A stretch of 64,000 bases of DNA from Mycolicibacterium parafortuitum (GCF_002086815.1 NZ_MVID01000030.1:1-64000), one strand, 5' to 3'; shown: positions 1-7,495, counted from the first letter of the stretch. The notes: a model not told the origin generated them from the letters alone. A program made the numbers and translations.

Positions 1-90
1 CGGCTACTCCGGCCACCCGAGGAACCCGAAAACAGCAGTCCGGCAGCCGAACCCGGTGGCCCCGCACCACCCGAAGACCACGCGGCCTGA
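1..90 (+). CDS. 3' end of an unidentified gene (partial)
   Basis: Frame 1 is open from the window edge to a TGA at 88-90 and gives 29 residues rich in Pro, Glu and Ala, ending EDHAA. This low-complexity composition is typical of the tails of many actinobacterial proteins and does not identify a family. A terminator-like hairpin and a convergent tRNA gene follow. It could equally be a chance open frame, because high-GC DNA often lacks stops over 90 bases. Confidence 0.3.
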   Translation, partial: RLLRPPEEPENSSPAAEPGGPAPPEDHAA

Positions 91-123
91 CCGCCGGCTG
101 CTCGCCGGACCCAGAAACCACAA

Positions 124-154
124 AACCCGCCCCGACCGATGGTCGACGCGGGTT
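124..154 (-). terminator. Terminator downstream of tRNA-Ala
   Basis: Nested hairpin: outer arms AACCCGC (124-130) and GCGGGTT (148-154), inner arms CGACC (133-137) and GGTCG (141-145) with a 3-nt loop. Read on the minus strand, it lies just after the tRNA 3' end and runs into TTTTG. It would also face transcription arriving from the partial gene at the window start. Confidence 0.6.
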
Positions 155-159
155 CTGGA

Positions 160-235
160 TGGTGGAGCTAAGGGGAATCGAACCCCTGACCTACTCGATG
201 CGAACGAGTCGCGCTACCAACTGCGCCATAGCCCC
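160..235 (-). tRNA. tRNA-Ala (anticodon CGC)
   Basis: Minus-strand cloverleaf of 76 nt with encoded CCA. The acceptor stem GGGGCTA/TAGCTCC contains the G3-U70 wobble pair that is the alanine identity element. The D arm is GCGC...GCGC, the anticodon stem ACTCG/CGAGT closes loop TTCGCAT with anticodon CGC (reads GCG), and the T arm is AGGGG-TTCGATT-CCCCT. GCG is a heavily used alanine codon in this G+C-rich genome. Followed by a hairpin terminator. Confidence 0.95.
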
Positions 236-288
236 TGGTGCCGGTACAGGTTATCAGTCCCCGGCCACCGGCAGAAATCGGTGTCTGG

Positions 289-1368
289 CTACTGGCCCGC
301 CGCCCGCGGCAGGTCGTAATGACGCGAGAACGGCACGTAGTCGAGGTGCTCGAACGCCGGATCCTCGTCGTCGATCTCCAGCACCGCGGCACCGGGCCTA
401 CGCAGGCGTGACGGCGCTACGTCCGACTCCCGGTCGAAGGTGTTCTCGACCCCGAGGCGCGACCGGGCCATCCGCTGCGCGCGACGACGGCGCACCTGCT
501 CCTCGATCCGGGTCTGCCTGCGCAGGTAGGCGAGATACAGCAGCGTGACAGCGGCGACGGCCACGGTCGCGTACCACATCGTCGACGACCAGGTGAACGC
601 CGCGACGGCGCTGGTGAGCATCAGGACCGACATCACCGTGATCGTGCGGGCGCGGAACCGGTACTTGCGCGCCTGCACCGCAGCCGCGGTTGTCGACTCC
701 CGGCGACGGCGCCGCGACTCGCTCAGCGAGCCGGCGATCCGCGGATCGGTCTCAGACGCCTCGTCGTCCTGCGATGACTCGTCGGCGTCGTCGACGTGCT
801 CGGCGGCAGGCTCCTCGCCCGTCTCGTCGTCCTCGCCGCCATCTTCGTACTCGTCGTCGATCACCGAGTAGACGCCGGTGTCCTCGCCGGTGTCCTGCGG
901 AACGTCCTCGGCGACCACCTGCGACTGATCGACCTCGTCGTGATCGGCCTCGTCATCGAAATCCAAAGTCAGTTCGTCGTTCTCGACGGGCGCGGGGGGC
1001 TCTTCGGCACGGACTTCCGCGACCGGCAACGCTCCGGAATCCTCGACCACGTCGACATCGAGGTAGTCGGGTTCGTCGTCGGCATTGCTCGCTTCAGCGG
1101 CGACCATCACCACCGAGCGGCTCGGCGCCTCGGCGTAGTCGTCGGCGTCCTCCTCCGACGGCTGCCAGTCCGGGTCACTGCGATGACCGGCGGCCGGCCC
1201 TCGGCGGCGCAGCCGGGTGCGCGCACCACTGTTGAGCACGCGGGTGGCCAGCGCGACATCGCTGGTGCGGCGAACCGCGTCCCGCTTGCTGATCAACATC
1301 GGAACAAGCACGAAGAGCCAAAGCACGACGAGCGAGATCCAGAGAAGAGATTGGGGGATGCTTGGCAT
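289..1368 (-). CDS. glpR: Membrane protein of the Glp-receptor (GlpR/SepX-like) type
   Basis: Predicted 359-residue integral membrane protein. One transmembrane helix starts almost at the N-terminus (SLLWISLVVLWLFVLVPML, about residues 7-25). A long Asp/Glu-rich, probably disordered cytoplasmic stretch (about 65-215) follows, then two further hydrophobic segments (about 235-280) and a basic C-terminal region. The start is ATG 1366-1368 with an AGGAG ribosome site; a longer frame upstream lacks one. Neighbours are rimJ, a gephyrin-like moeA and galU, the order of M. tuberculosis Rv0996-Rv0993. In corynebacteria the equivalent membrane protein is reported to be the receptor for the gephyrin-like Glp protein and to act in division and polar growth; a related Streptomyces protein is SepX. 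I infer the same role here from position and architecture. It could instead be described only as a conserved acidic membrane protein. Confidence 0.75.
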   Translation of the reverse strand: MPSIPQSLLWISLVVLWLFVLVPMLISKRDAVRRTSDVALATRVLNSGARTRLRRRGPAAGHRSDPDWQPSEEDADDYAEAPSRSVVMVAAEASNADDEPDYLDVDVVEDSGALPVAEVRAEEPPAPVENDELTLDFDDEADHDEVDQSQVVAEDVPQDTGEDTGVYSVIDDEYEDGGEDDETGEEPAAEHVDDADESSQDDEASETDPRIAGSLSESRRRRRESTTAAAVQARKYRFRARTITVMSVLMLTSAVAAFTWSSTMWYATVAVAAVTLLYLAYLRRQTRIEEQVRRRRAQRMARSRLGVENTFDRESDVAPSRLRRPGAAVLEIDDEDPAFEHLDYVPFSRHYDLPRAAGQ

Positions 1369-1435
1369 GGCGCCTGCTCCTTTCCCCATCAGGCTAGGTC
1401 TGTGACCAGCGCATCCGTGAGCGGCGCGCCGAGAC

Positions 1436-1453
1436 AATTACACACCTGTAATT
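1436..1453. promoter_or_regulatory. Inverted repeat in the glpR promoter region
   Basis: Perfect 7-bp inverted repeat AATTACA (1436-1442), 4-bp spacer, TGTAATT (1447-1453), in the 144-bp gap between rimJ and glpR and 68 bp upstream of the glpR start. It is strikingly A+T-rich for this genome. Candidate operator; the regulator is not known. Confidence 0.35.
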
Positions 1454-1512
1454 CGCAGGAGACAAGCACCAAACGTCACACGTGTCACATTAGTAACAGC
1501 GGAGGACGCGTG

Positions 1513-2166
1513 TCAGGTCCAGGAGGCCCGCCCGGCACGCACCAGCGTGGACGCGACCGAGCCGTTGATCTCCTCGACCGTGATCGCCACCAGCAGGTGA
1601 TCGCGCCACGCCCCATCGACGTCGAGATAGCGCTTCAGCAGTCCTTCCTCCCGCAGCCCCGCCTTTGCCAGCACCGCTCGGCTCGCCGCGTTCTCGGGAC
1701 GGACGGTGGCCTCGACGCGGTGCAGCATCACCGGCCCGAAGCTGTGGTCGAGGCCCAGTGCGAGCGCCGCGGTCGCGACCCCACCGCCGGTCGATCCACT
1801 CGCCACCCAGTACCCGATCCACGCCGACCGCAGCGCCCCGTGGGTGACGTTCCCGATCGTCAGCTGACCGGCGAACTCGCCGTTGAGCTCGATCGCATAC
1901 GGCAGCATGCGCCCCTTGCGGGCTTCGGCCCGCAAGCCCGAGCACACCGAAGGCCATGCCGAAACCGAGTGCCGCAGTTCCCAGTTCATGTCCGTCGACG
2001 GTTCCCAGGGTTCCAGATGGTTACGGTCGGCCAGGCGGATCCTGCTCCATTGCGCCGCATCCCGAAGTCGCACCGGGCGCAGCCGCACCAGCCCCGCGGG
2101 TACCCGCAGCGGGCCCACCGGCAGCGGCCACCCGGGGTGCTGCGACCGGGAACTGAAGAAGTTCAT
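1513..2166 (-). CDS. rimJ: GNAT N-acetyltransferase, RimJ-like
   Basis: 217-residue GNAT-fold acetyltransferase of the RimJ/RimL type, which acetylates protein N-termini (RimJ acts on ribosomal protein S5 in E. coli). Recognisable stretches are the N-terminal VRLRPVRLRDAAQW, the beta-4/beta-5 region AGQLTIGNVTHGALRSAWIGYW, and HRVEATVRPENAASRAVLAKAGLREEG, the usual acetyl-CoA/C-terminal signature. Start taken at ATG 2164-2166; a GTG directly before it is possible and neither has a strong ribosome site. It lies 18 bp after moeA and 144 bp before glpR on the same strand, so probably one transcription unit galU-moeA-rimJ. The actual substrate in mycobacteria is unknown. Confidence 0.85.
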   Translation of the reverse strand: MNFFSSRSQHPGWPLPVGPLRVPAGLVRLRPVRLRDAAQWSRIRLADRNHLEPWEPSTDMNWELRHSVSAWPSVCSGLRAEARKGRMLPYAIELNGEFAGQLTIGNVTHGALRSAWIGYWVASGSTGGGVATAALALGLDHSFGPVMLHRVEATVRPENAASRAVLAKAGLREEGLLKRYLDVDGAWRDHLLVAITVEEINGSVASTLVRAGRASWT

Positions 2167-2184
2167 CACCGCTGGGCCGTGCGC

Positions 2185-3468
2185 TCAGCCGCGCTGCGCC
2201 AGGAAGGCGACGTCGACGATCTCGCCGGTTCTGATCTGCTCGGCCTCGCTGGGAACGATCACCAGACAGTTTGCTTCGGCGAGCGTGGCCAGCAGATGCG
2301 ACGAGGCGCCGGGCGCGCCGCCGAGCGCCTGCACGAGGTACTCCCCCGTGTCCTGGTCGCGCATCAGCTGCCCCCGCAGATAGCCCTTGCGGCCGGCGAC
2401 GGAACTGATCGGGGACAACGCGCGCGCCGACACGATCCGCCGCATCGCCTGGCGCTTGCCGAGCGACAGCCGGATCAGCGGCCGCACCATTACCTCGAAT
2501 ACGACCAACGCGCTGACCGGATTGGCGGGCAACAGGAACACCGGCACACCGTCGGGACCGAGCTGGCCGAACCCCTGGACCGATCCGGGATGCATCGCGA
2601 TCCGGGTGACCTCCATGTCCCCGAGTTGCGACAGCACCGTCCGCACCCCTTCCGCGGCGGCGCCTCCGACCGCACCGGCGATCACGACGATCTCGGCACG
2701 GCTGAGCTGTCCCTCGACGACCTCGCGCAACTGATGAGGATCGGTGGGCACGATGCCGACCCGGTTCACCTCGGCGCCGGCGTCGCGTCCCGCGGCCGCC
2801 AGCGCATAGGAGTTGACGTCGTAGACCTGCCCGTTGCCCGGAGTACGCGAGATGTCGACGAGCTCGCCACCGACGCACATCACCGTCAGCCGCGGTCGCG
2901 GATGCACCAACACCCGCTCGCGGCCGACCGCGGCGAGCAGACCGACCTGGGCCGGGCCGATGATCGCGCCTGCGCGCACCGCGACGTCGCCGGGCTGCAC
3001 GTCGTCGCCGGTGCGCCGCACGTAGGCACCGGACCGAACGCCGCGCAGGACCCGGACACGTGATTCGCCGCCGTCGGTCCAGCGCAACGGAAGCACGGCG
3101 TCGGCGAGGGTCGGCATCGGGGCGCCGGTCTGCACTCGGGCCGCCTGCCGGGGCTGAAGCCTGCTGGGCGTCCGGGCACCGGCCTCGATCAGCCCCATCA
3201 CCGGCAGGCTGATCTCACGCGGCCGTCCGCCGTCGCCGGCCTCATCGTCGTCGTCCTCGCCGTTGGCGGCGCCGCCGAGCCCGAGCACGTCGACGCTGCG
3301 CACCGCATAACCGTCGATCGCGGCCTGGTCGAATCCCGGCAGCGGACGCTCGGTGACCACTTCCTCCGCGCACATCAACCCCTGGGCCTCGGCAATCGCG
3401 ACCCGAACCGGTCGCGGCGCAACCGCGGCAGCTGCCACCCGAGCCTGCTGCTCCTCCACCGAACGCAC
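2185..3468 (-). CDS. moeA1: Gephyrin-like MoeA (Glp), molybdopterin molybdenumtransferase family
   Basis: 427 residues, MoeA/gephyrin E-domain fold. MoeA normally inserts molybdenum into adenylylated molybdopterin. Retained motifs are AIDGYA (50-55) and TGAPMP (114-119), and the MogA-like domain is clear (about 190-330). Three active-site loops differ from canonical MoeA: the GGVSVGDYD loop is GAVGGAAAEG (265-274) and lacks the aspartate, the KPGKP loop is HPGSVQGFG (293-301) and lacks the lysine, and PGNPVA is PANPVSA (314-320). Together with the adjacent membrane protein gene this fits the corynebacterial gephyrin-like Glp, which works with its receptor at the divisome. GTG start at 3466-3468 with GAAAGG upstream; 64 bp after galU. 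Molybdenum-cofactor activity is therefore doubtful but not excluded. Confidence 0.88.
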   Translation of the reverse strand: MRSVEEQQARVAAAAVAPRPVRVAIAEAQGLMCAEEVVTERPLPGFDQAAIDGYAVRSVDVLGLGGAANGEDDDDEAGDGGRPREISLPVMGLIEAGARTPSRLQPRQAARVQTGAPMPTLADAVLPLRWTDGGESRVRVLRGVRSGAYVRRTGDDVQPGDVAVRAGAIIGPAQVGLLAAVGRERVLVHPRPRLTVMCVGGELVDISRTPGNGQVYDVNSYALAAAGRDAGAEVNRVGIVPTDPHQLREVVEGQLSRAEIVVIAGAVGGAAAEGVRTVLSQLGDMEVTRIAMHPGSVQGFGQLGPDGVPVFLLPANPVSALVVFEVMVRPLIRLSLGKRQAMRRIVSARALSPISSVAGRKGYLRGQLMRDQDTGEYLVQALGGAPGASSHLLATLAEANCLVIVPSEAEQIRTGEIVDVAFLAQRG

Positions 3469-3532
3469 AGTGCGCCTTTCTTCCGTCGAACCGGCGGGCG
3501 TCGACCGGCTCGCTCGGCGGTGCAGTTGCTCG

Positions 3533-4456
3533 CTAGTCCTCGGTCGTGCCCGGAGCGAGGCCGAGTCGCTCGACCAACCACCGGCGCAGTTCCGGCCCGT
3601 AGTCGTCCCGCTCCAACGCAAAGTCAACCGCAGCCTTGAGGTAGCCCCCGGGATTTCCAAGATCGTGTCGAGATCCGCGGTGGACGACGACGTGGACGGG
3701 ATGGCCCTCGTCGATCAGCAGCGCGATCGCATCGGTGAGCTGTAGCTCGCCGCCCGCGCCGCGCGGAATCCGCCGCAGCGCGTCGAAGACCGCCCGGTCC
3801 AGGATGTAGCGGCCCGCCGCGGCGAACAGCGACGGCGCATCCTCGGCCTTGGGCTTTTCCACCATGCCCTTGACCTTGAGCACATTCGGGTTGGCGGCAT
3901 CGGGCACGACCTCGACGTCGAAGACGCCGTAGGCGCTGATGTCCTCGCGGTCGACCTCGATCGCGCACAACACGGTGCCACCGCGCTTGGCGCGAACCTT
4001 CGCCATGGTCTCCAGCACTCCGGTCGGGAGCACCAGATCGTCGGGCAGCAGCACCGCGACGGCGTCCTCACCGGGCGCGAGGCTGGCCTCGACGCAGCCG
4101 ACGGCGTGGCCGAGACCCAGCGGCTCGGCCTGAACCACGGATTCCACCTTGATCAGGGCGGGCGCGCGCCGCACCTTCTCGAGCATGGTCTTCTTCCCGC
4201 GGGCTTCGAGCGTGCCCTCCAGGACGAGGTCTTCGACGAAGTGCGCGACGACGCCGTCTTTCCCTTCGGAGGTGATGATGATCAGGCGCTGGGCGCCCGC
4301 CTCGGCGGCCTCCGCGGCGACGAGCTCGATCCCTGGGGTGTCGACGACGGGAAGCAGCTCCTTGGGCACCGTTTTGGTGGCAGGCAGGAAGCGCGTTCCG
4401 AGGCCGGCCGCAGGTACCACCGCGGTGTACGGCACAGGAACATCAGGCCGATTCAT
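3533..4456 (-). CDS. galU: UTP-glucose-1-phosphate uridylyltransferase
   Basis: 307 residues, full length for GalU. Makes UDP-glucose from UTP and glucose-1-phosphate, the precursor for trehalose, UDP-galactose and hence galactan and glycolipids. The nucleotide-binding signature AAGLGTRFLPATK lies at residues 16-28, followed by PKELLPVVD; GLGHAVGC and the PDD metal-binding motif are also present. The ATG has no ribosome site, but a -10-like TAGTGT (complement of 4464-4469) lies 7 nt upstream, which suggests a leaderless transcript, common in mycobacteria. Divergent from the 5-formyl-THF cyclo-ligase gene across 65 bp. First gene of the galU-moeA-rimJ set. Confidence 0.95.
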   Translation of the reverse strand: MNRPDVPVPYTAVVPAAGLGTRFLPATKTVPKELLPVVDTPGIELVAAEAAEAGAQRLIIITSEGKDGVVAHFVEDLVLEGTLEARGKKTMLEKVRRAPALIKVESVVQAEPLGLGHAVGCVEASLAPGEDAVAVLLPDDLVLPTGVLETMAKVRAKRGGTVLCAIEVDREDISAYGVFDVEVVPDAANPNVLKVKGMVEKPKAEDAPSLFAAAGRYILDRAVFDALRRIPRGAGGELQLTDAIALLIDEGHPVHVVVHRGSRHDLGNPGGYLKAAVDFALERDDYGPELRRWLVERLGLAPGTTED

Positions 4457-4521
4457 CGTTCACACACTAACCTCTCTGCGTCGGTTGTTCTCCCCATACC
4501 CGAGCTTGGAAGGACTACCCG

Positions 4522-5133
4522 GTGGCACTGGCCAAATCACAAGCACGGGCGGCCATTTTGGCTGCTCGGCGCTCATTGAGTCGGCAAGTACGCGACCGCG
4601 AGGCCGCGCAGCTGGCGGCCCACCTGGTAGCCCTGCTCTCGCCGGGCACAATAGCCTGCGCCTATATCCCGGTCGGTTCGGAGCCTGGGTCTGTCGCCCT
4701 CGTCGAGGACGCCGCCGCTCGCGACGTCACGGTGCTGCTGCCCGTCGCCCGCAACGACGACCAGGGCACTCCGCTCCCGCTGCGGTGGGGCCGCTACGAA
4801 CCCGGCCGGCTGGTGCGCGCGCCGTTCGGTCTACGCGAACCCTCGCCGCCGTGGCTACCGCCCGAGGCGATCGCGGACGCCGCCGTCGTGCTGGTCCCCG
4901 CGCTGGCGGTCGACCGCGACGGCGCGCGACTGGGCCGCGGCGCCGGATTCTACGACCGGACGTTGCCGCTGGCCGATCCGGCCGCGTTGCTGGTGGCGGT
5001 GGTTCGCGACGAGGAACTGGTCGAGCGGTTGCCCGCGGAGCCGCACGATGTCGCGATGACGCACGCACTGACCCCGCAGCGGGGTCTCGTCGCGCTGCGA
5101 CGGCGCACGCAGTCGGCGACACCGTGGGAATGA
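4522..5133 (+). CDS. 5-formyltetrahydrofolate cyclo-ligase
   Basis: 203 residues, normal length. Converts 5-formyl-THF plus ATP to 5,10-methenyl-THF, returning the storage/antifolate-related form to the active folate pool (Rv0992c type). Diagnostic features are the N-terminal helix with RRSLS, VLVPALAVDRDGARLGRGAGFYDR (about 117-140, the family signature GxGxGFYDR) and PHDVAMTHALTP near the C-terminus. GTG start with GGAAGGA about 8 bases upstream. The preceding 65-bp divergent spacer also serves galU. Ends 72 bp before the CIRCE-regulated ruc gene. Confidence 0.93.
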   Translation: MALAKSQARAAILAARRSLSRQVRDREAAQLAAHLVALLSPGTIACAYIPVGSEPGSVALVEDAAARDVTVLLPVARNDDQGTPLPLRWGRYEPGRLVRAPFGLREPSPPWLPPEAIADAAVVLVPALAVDRDGARLGRGAGFYDRTLPLADPAALLVAVVRDEELVERLPAEPHDVAMTHALTPQRGLVALRRRTQSATPWE

Positions 5134-5152
5134 CCACAGCCAGCTGGCGGTT

Positions 5153-5179
5153 CTAGCACTTGAGCCGGTAGAGTGCTAA
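5153..5179. promoter_or_regulatory. CIRCE element (HrcA operator)
   Basis: Left arm CTAGCACTT (5153-5161), 9-bp spacer, right arm GAGTGCTAA (5171-5179). The CIRCE consensus is TTAGCACTC-N9-GAGTGCTAA: the right arm is exact, the left arm differs only at its two end bases, and the spacer length is exact. It ends 26 bp before the start codon of the zinc-ribbon/polyserine gene, which should place that gene under HrcA heat-shock repression. Confidence 0.88.
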
Positions 5180-5205
5180 CAAGTTTGACCACCTCGGAGG
5201 TTTGT

Positions 5206-5544
5206 GTGCCCACCTATTCCTATGCGTGCACCGAGTGCAACAACAAGTTCGACGTGGTGCAGGCGTTCACCGACGACTCTCTGACCGAATGCCCGAAGTG
5301 CGCGGGACGACTGCGCAAGATTTTCGGCAAGGTCGGCGTGGTGTTCAAAGGCAGCGGTTTCTACCGCACCGACAGCCGCGAAGCCGGGAAGAACACCGGC
5401 TCGACCACCTCGAGCGGCAGCGAGTCGTCGTCATCCTCGTCCTCGGACAGCTCGTCGAGCTCCAGCAGCTCGTCCTCGAGCAGCTCGAGCTCGAGCAGCT
5501 CGTCGTCAACCAGCTCGCCCGCGCCCGCCGCCGCCTCCAGCTGA
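5206..5544 (+). CDS. ruc: FmdB-type zinc-ribbon protein with polyserine tail (Ruc-like chaperone)
   Basis: 112 residues in two parts. The N-terminal FmdB/CxxC zinc ribbon (residues 1-55) has two CxxC pairs, CTEC and CPKC, with the usual PTYSYACTECNNKFDV start and GSGFYRTD end. The C-terminal half is disordered and dominated by serine, including a run of 20 serines encoded by mixed AGC and TCN codons, so the run is kept at protein level and is not a slipped triplet repeat. The M. tuberculosis orthologue Rv0991c (Ruc) is reported as a redox-regulated chaperone that works with the Hsp70 system, consistent with the CIRCE operator upstream. GTG start chosen at 5206 because CTCGGAGG lies 5 bases before it; the frame extends further upstream without a site. 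Confidence 0.88.
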   Translation: MPTYSYACTECNNKFDVVQAFTDDSLTECPKCAGRLRKIFGKVGVVFKGSGFYRTDSREAGKNTGSTTSSGSESSSSSSSDSSSSSSSSSSSSSSSSSSSSTSSPAPAAASS

Positions 5545-5552
5545 CCGTCGAG

Positions 5553-5561
5553 TTATCCACA
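5553..5561 (+). other. Single DnaA-box match
   Basis: TTATCCACA, an exact copy of the classical DnaA 9-mer, in the 69-bp gap between ruc and the SAF-domain gene. There is no cluster of boxes, so it is not an origin. It could be a titration or regulatory site or chance. Confidence 0.3.
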
Positions 5562-5613
5562 GCCGCCTGATCGGCGGCAGACGGACGCTGCGCCGACGAC
5601 CTAACGTGACCCC

Positions 5614-6267
5614 ATGGGGGATTCGCTGGACCCGACCGCGATCGACCGGCTGGCGCGCATGCTGCGTCCAGACTGGTCCCGCACTCCCGCCGCACGTCGA
5701 ATCCTCGCCGGTTTCCTGGTCATCCTGGCCGCGGTCGCCGCGTGGCGCGGTGATCCGGACGCCGATCGCGCCGAGGTCGTCGTCGCGGTGCGCGACCTCT
5801 CCCCCGGTGTCGAACTCACCGCCGACGACGTCCGGGTGGAGTCACGTACGGCGCCCGCGATTCCCGATGGCGCGCAGTCCGACGTCGGTACCGTCGTCGG
5901 CGCCACACTCGCCGGTCCGACTCGTCGCGGCGAGGTGCTGACCGACGTGCGCCTGCTCGGCCCGCGGCTGGCCGAATCCACGGCGGGCCCCGATGCGCGG
6001 ATCGTCCCGATACCGCTGGCCGACGCCGCGCTGACGGATCTGGTCCGGCCCGGCGACGTCGTCGACATCGTCGCCGCACCCGCGGACGAGACCGCGGAGG
6101 CACGCCTGGTGGCCGGCGATGCAGTCGTTGTGCTGGTGTCCGCCAAGGAAAGTGGCGTCGGAGCCCGGGGCGCCGGGCGGGTGGTGCTGGTCGCGCTGCC
6201 CTCAGCTGCGGCCAAGACGGTGGCCGGAGCGGCTCTCGTGCAGGCGATCACGCTCACGCTGCATTGA
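5614..6267 (+). CDS. SAF-domain protein (CpaB/FlgA-like), membrane anchored
   Basis: 217 residues. A cytoplasmic N-terminus is followed by one transmembrane helix (about residues 28-45, ILAGFLVILAAVAAW), then an extracytoplasmic SAF/CpaB-like domain (AEVVVAVRDLSPGVELTADDV, about 52-75; GATLAGPTRRGEVLT; LVRPGDVVDIVA). CpaB proteins help assemble Flp/Tad pilus secretin channels; SAF domains bind carbohydrate-like ligands. No pilus genes are nearby, so the role is open. It sits directly after ruc, as Rv0990c does after Rv0991c, and may share its heat-shock control. A -10-like TAACGT (5602-5607) six bases before the ATG also allows an independent leaderless transcript. Confidence 0.75.
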   Translation: MGDSLDPTAIDRLARMLRPDWSRTPAARRILAGFLVILAAVAAWRGDPDADRAEVVVAVRDLSPGVELTADDVRVESRTAPAIPDGAQSDVGTVVGATLAGPTRRGEVLTDVRLLGPRLAESTAGPDARIVPIPLADAALTDLVRPGDVVDIVAAPADETAEARLVAGDAVVVLVSAKESGVGARGAGRVVLVALPSAAAKTVAGAALVQAITLTLH

Positions 6268-6292
6268 CCCGCATCGAGCGGCAGCGAAAAGC

Positions 6293-6323
6293 AAAGTGCC
6301 CCCGGGATTCCCGGGGGCACTTT
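6293..6323. terminator. Bidirectional terminator
   Basis: Perfect hairpin with arms AAAGTGCCCCCGGG (6293-6306) and its complement ending ACTTT at 6323, 3-nt loop. It lies between two convergent genes and has A's on the left and T's on the right, so it can serve both strands. Confidence 0.9.
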
Positions 6324-6334
6324 GGAAGTTCAGA

Positions 6335-6694
6335 TCACCAATCGCCGATCGCCGGACCGACCGGGTAGGCACCCGCGAACGCGGAGGCCTTCGTGCCGAC
6401 GACTGCCTTGATGTTGTCGCGCACCTCGGTCGAACCCGTGCCGACGGCGTGGATCTCGCCGGCGTCCGCAAGGCGGGCTTCCGAGATTCCGCGGGCGACG
6501 CCGAGATCGTTGATCCGGATCACGGAGTTCTCCGAGGCCTGGCGGCTGGTCACCACGGGAGTGGGAGCGACCTCGTCCGCGTTGGCCGTACCAGCGCTCA
6601 GACCGGAGAAAGCTGCGGCGATAAAGAACGAGCCCAGGCCGACGGCGCCGAGCTTCTTCGCACTCCGAGCGGGCGCCTTGGCATGTCGTGCCAT
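6335..6694 (-). CDS. Small secreted protein of unknown function
   Basis: 119 residues. A clear Sec signal peptide covers about residues 1-39: a basic start (MARHAKAPARSAKK), a hydrophobic core (LGSFFIAAAFSGLSAG) and TANA before the predicted cut. The mature part of about 80 residues has no domain I recognise, no cysteines, and is rich in Ala, Val and charged residues. Start set at ATG 6692-6694 because AAAGGGGA lies 7 bases upstream; an ATG two codons earlier would sit on top of the ribosome site. Likely exported and small, conserved only within mycobacteria as far as I can judge. Confidence 0.7.
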   Translation of the reverse strand: MARHAKAPARSAKKLGAVGLGSFFIAAAFSGLSAGTANADEVAPTPVVTSRQASENSVIRINDLGVARGISEARLADAGEIHAVGTGSTEVRDNIKAVVGTKASAFAGAYPVGPAIGDW

Positions 6695-7003
6695 GAGCAT
6701 TCCCCTTTGAATAGAAGGACACAGGTGTCCTTGTTTACGTTTTCAGGCCTTCACAGACTAGCAGTCGCGGCGGCATTGCGCGTGCCCAGTGACAAATTCT
6801 TATTCGGGCCTCCGGGTCCATTCCCAGCTTTTTCCCAGGATTCCGAAATGACTTGCGCCACTTGCTGTTACGCAGACGAAATGACCCCGGTCACACATTA
6901 TCGCCGGACGTAAATAAAGCCCGCATATTTGCCTTGCCGGACCCGCGGTGGACACTGAGTTCGGTGCGCCGACTCGCGCCCCTGAAACGAAAGGGTCATC
7001 GCC
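6695..7003. other. Intergenic region, no gene seen
   Basis: 309 bases between the divergent secreted-protein gene and mscL. Noticeably A+T-richer than its surroundings (for example around 6790-6810 and 6900-6920), as expected for two promoters. I see no convincing small gene, RNA or strong hairpin. Confidence 0.5.
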
Positions 7004-7438
7004 ATGCTGAAAGGCTTCAAAGAGTTCATCTCGCGGGGCAACGTCATCGATCTGGCGGTCGCGGTCGTCGTCGGTGCCGCGTTCACCGGACTGGTCACCG
7101 CGTTCACCGAAAACGTGGTCCAGCCGTTGGTCGACCGGATCGGCGCGGGCCCGGACACCGAGTACGGAATCCTGAAGATCCCGCTGGGCGCGGACCAGTT
7201 CGTCGACCTGAACGCCGTGCTGTCGGCGGCGATCAACTTCCTGATCGTCGCCGCGGTCATCTACTTCGTGATCGTGGCTCCGTTCAAGAAGCTCAAGGAA
7301 CGGGACGCCAAGGTGGAGTCGAGCGAAACCGAACTGACACTGCTGACCGAGATCCGCGATCTGCTGCAGGCCCAGTCCGACGGAACCGTCACCACGAAGA
7401 ACCACACCGAGCAGGACGCGCCACCCACCGACAGGTGA
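7004..7438 (+). CDS. mscL: Large-conductance mechanosensitive channel
   Basis: 144 residues, close to the M. tuberculosis protein. MscL opens under membrane tension and releases solutes on osmotic downshock; it is a homopentamer in the cytoplasmic membrane. The sequence begins with the amphipathic MLKGFKEFISRGNVIDLAVAVVVGAAFTGLV (S1 and first transmembrane helix, gate residues in AVAVVVGAA), then an external loop, the second helix (AAINFLIVAAVIYFVIVAPF) and a charged cytoplasmic helix (KKLKERDAK...LLTEIRDLL) that forms the C-terminal bundle. GAAAGGG lies before the ATG. Its terminator is at 7462-7495. Confidence 0.97.
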   Translation: MLKGFKEFISRGNVIDLAVAVVVGAAFTGLVTAFTENVVQPLVDRIGAGPDTEYGILKIPLGADQFVDLNAVLSAAINFLIVAAVIYFVIVAPFKKLKERDAKVESSETELTLLTEIRDLLQAQSDGTVTTKNHTEQDAPPTDR

Positions 7439-7461
7439 CGCTGCATCGCTCCCCGAAGACG

Positions 7462-7495
7462 GAAACAGCCCCCGGCCGAAGCCGGGGGCTGTTTC
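7462..7495. terminator. Terminator between mscL and the porin gene
   Basis: Arms GAAACAGCCCCCGGC (7462-7476) and the exact complement (7481-7495) around a CGAA tetraloop. It sits between convergent genes and ends in GTTTC, so it works in both directions. Confidence 0.9.

Noticed and set aside
796..3063. Long open plus-strand frame opposite glpR, rimJ and moeA
   Set aside because: High-GC antisense frame: His/Arg/Asp-rich, no domain, no ribosome site; the minus-strand genes have clear families.
5564..5578. Hairpin CCGCC/GGCGG as a ruc terminator
   Set aside because: Stem of only five pairs and no T-run; it also lies in the promoter region of the next gene.
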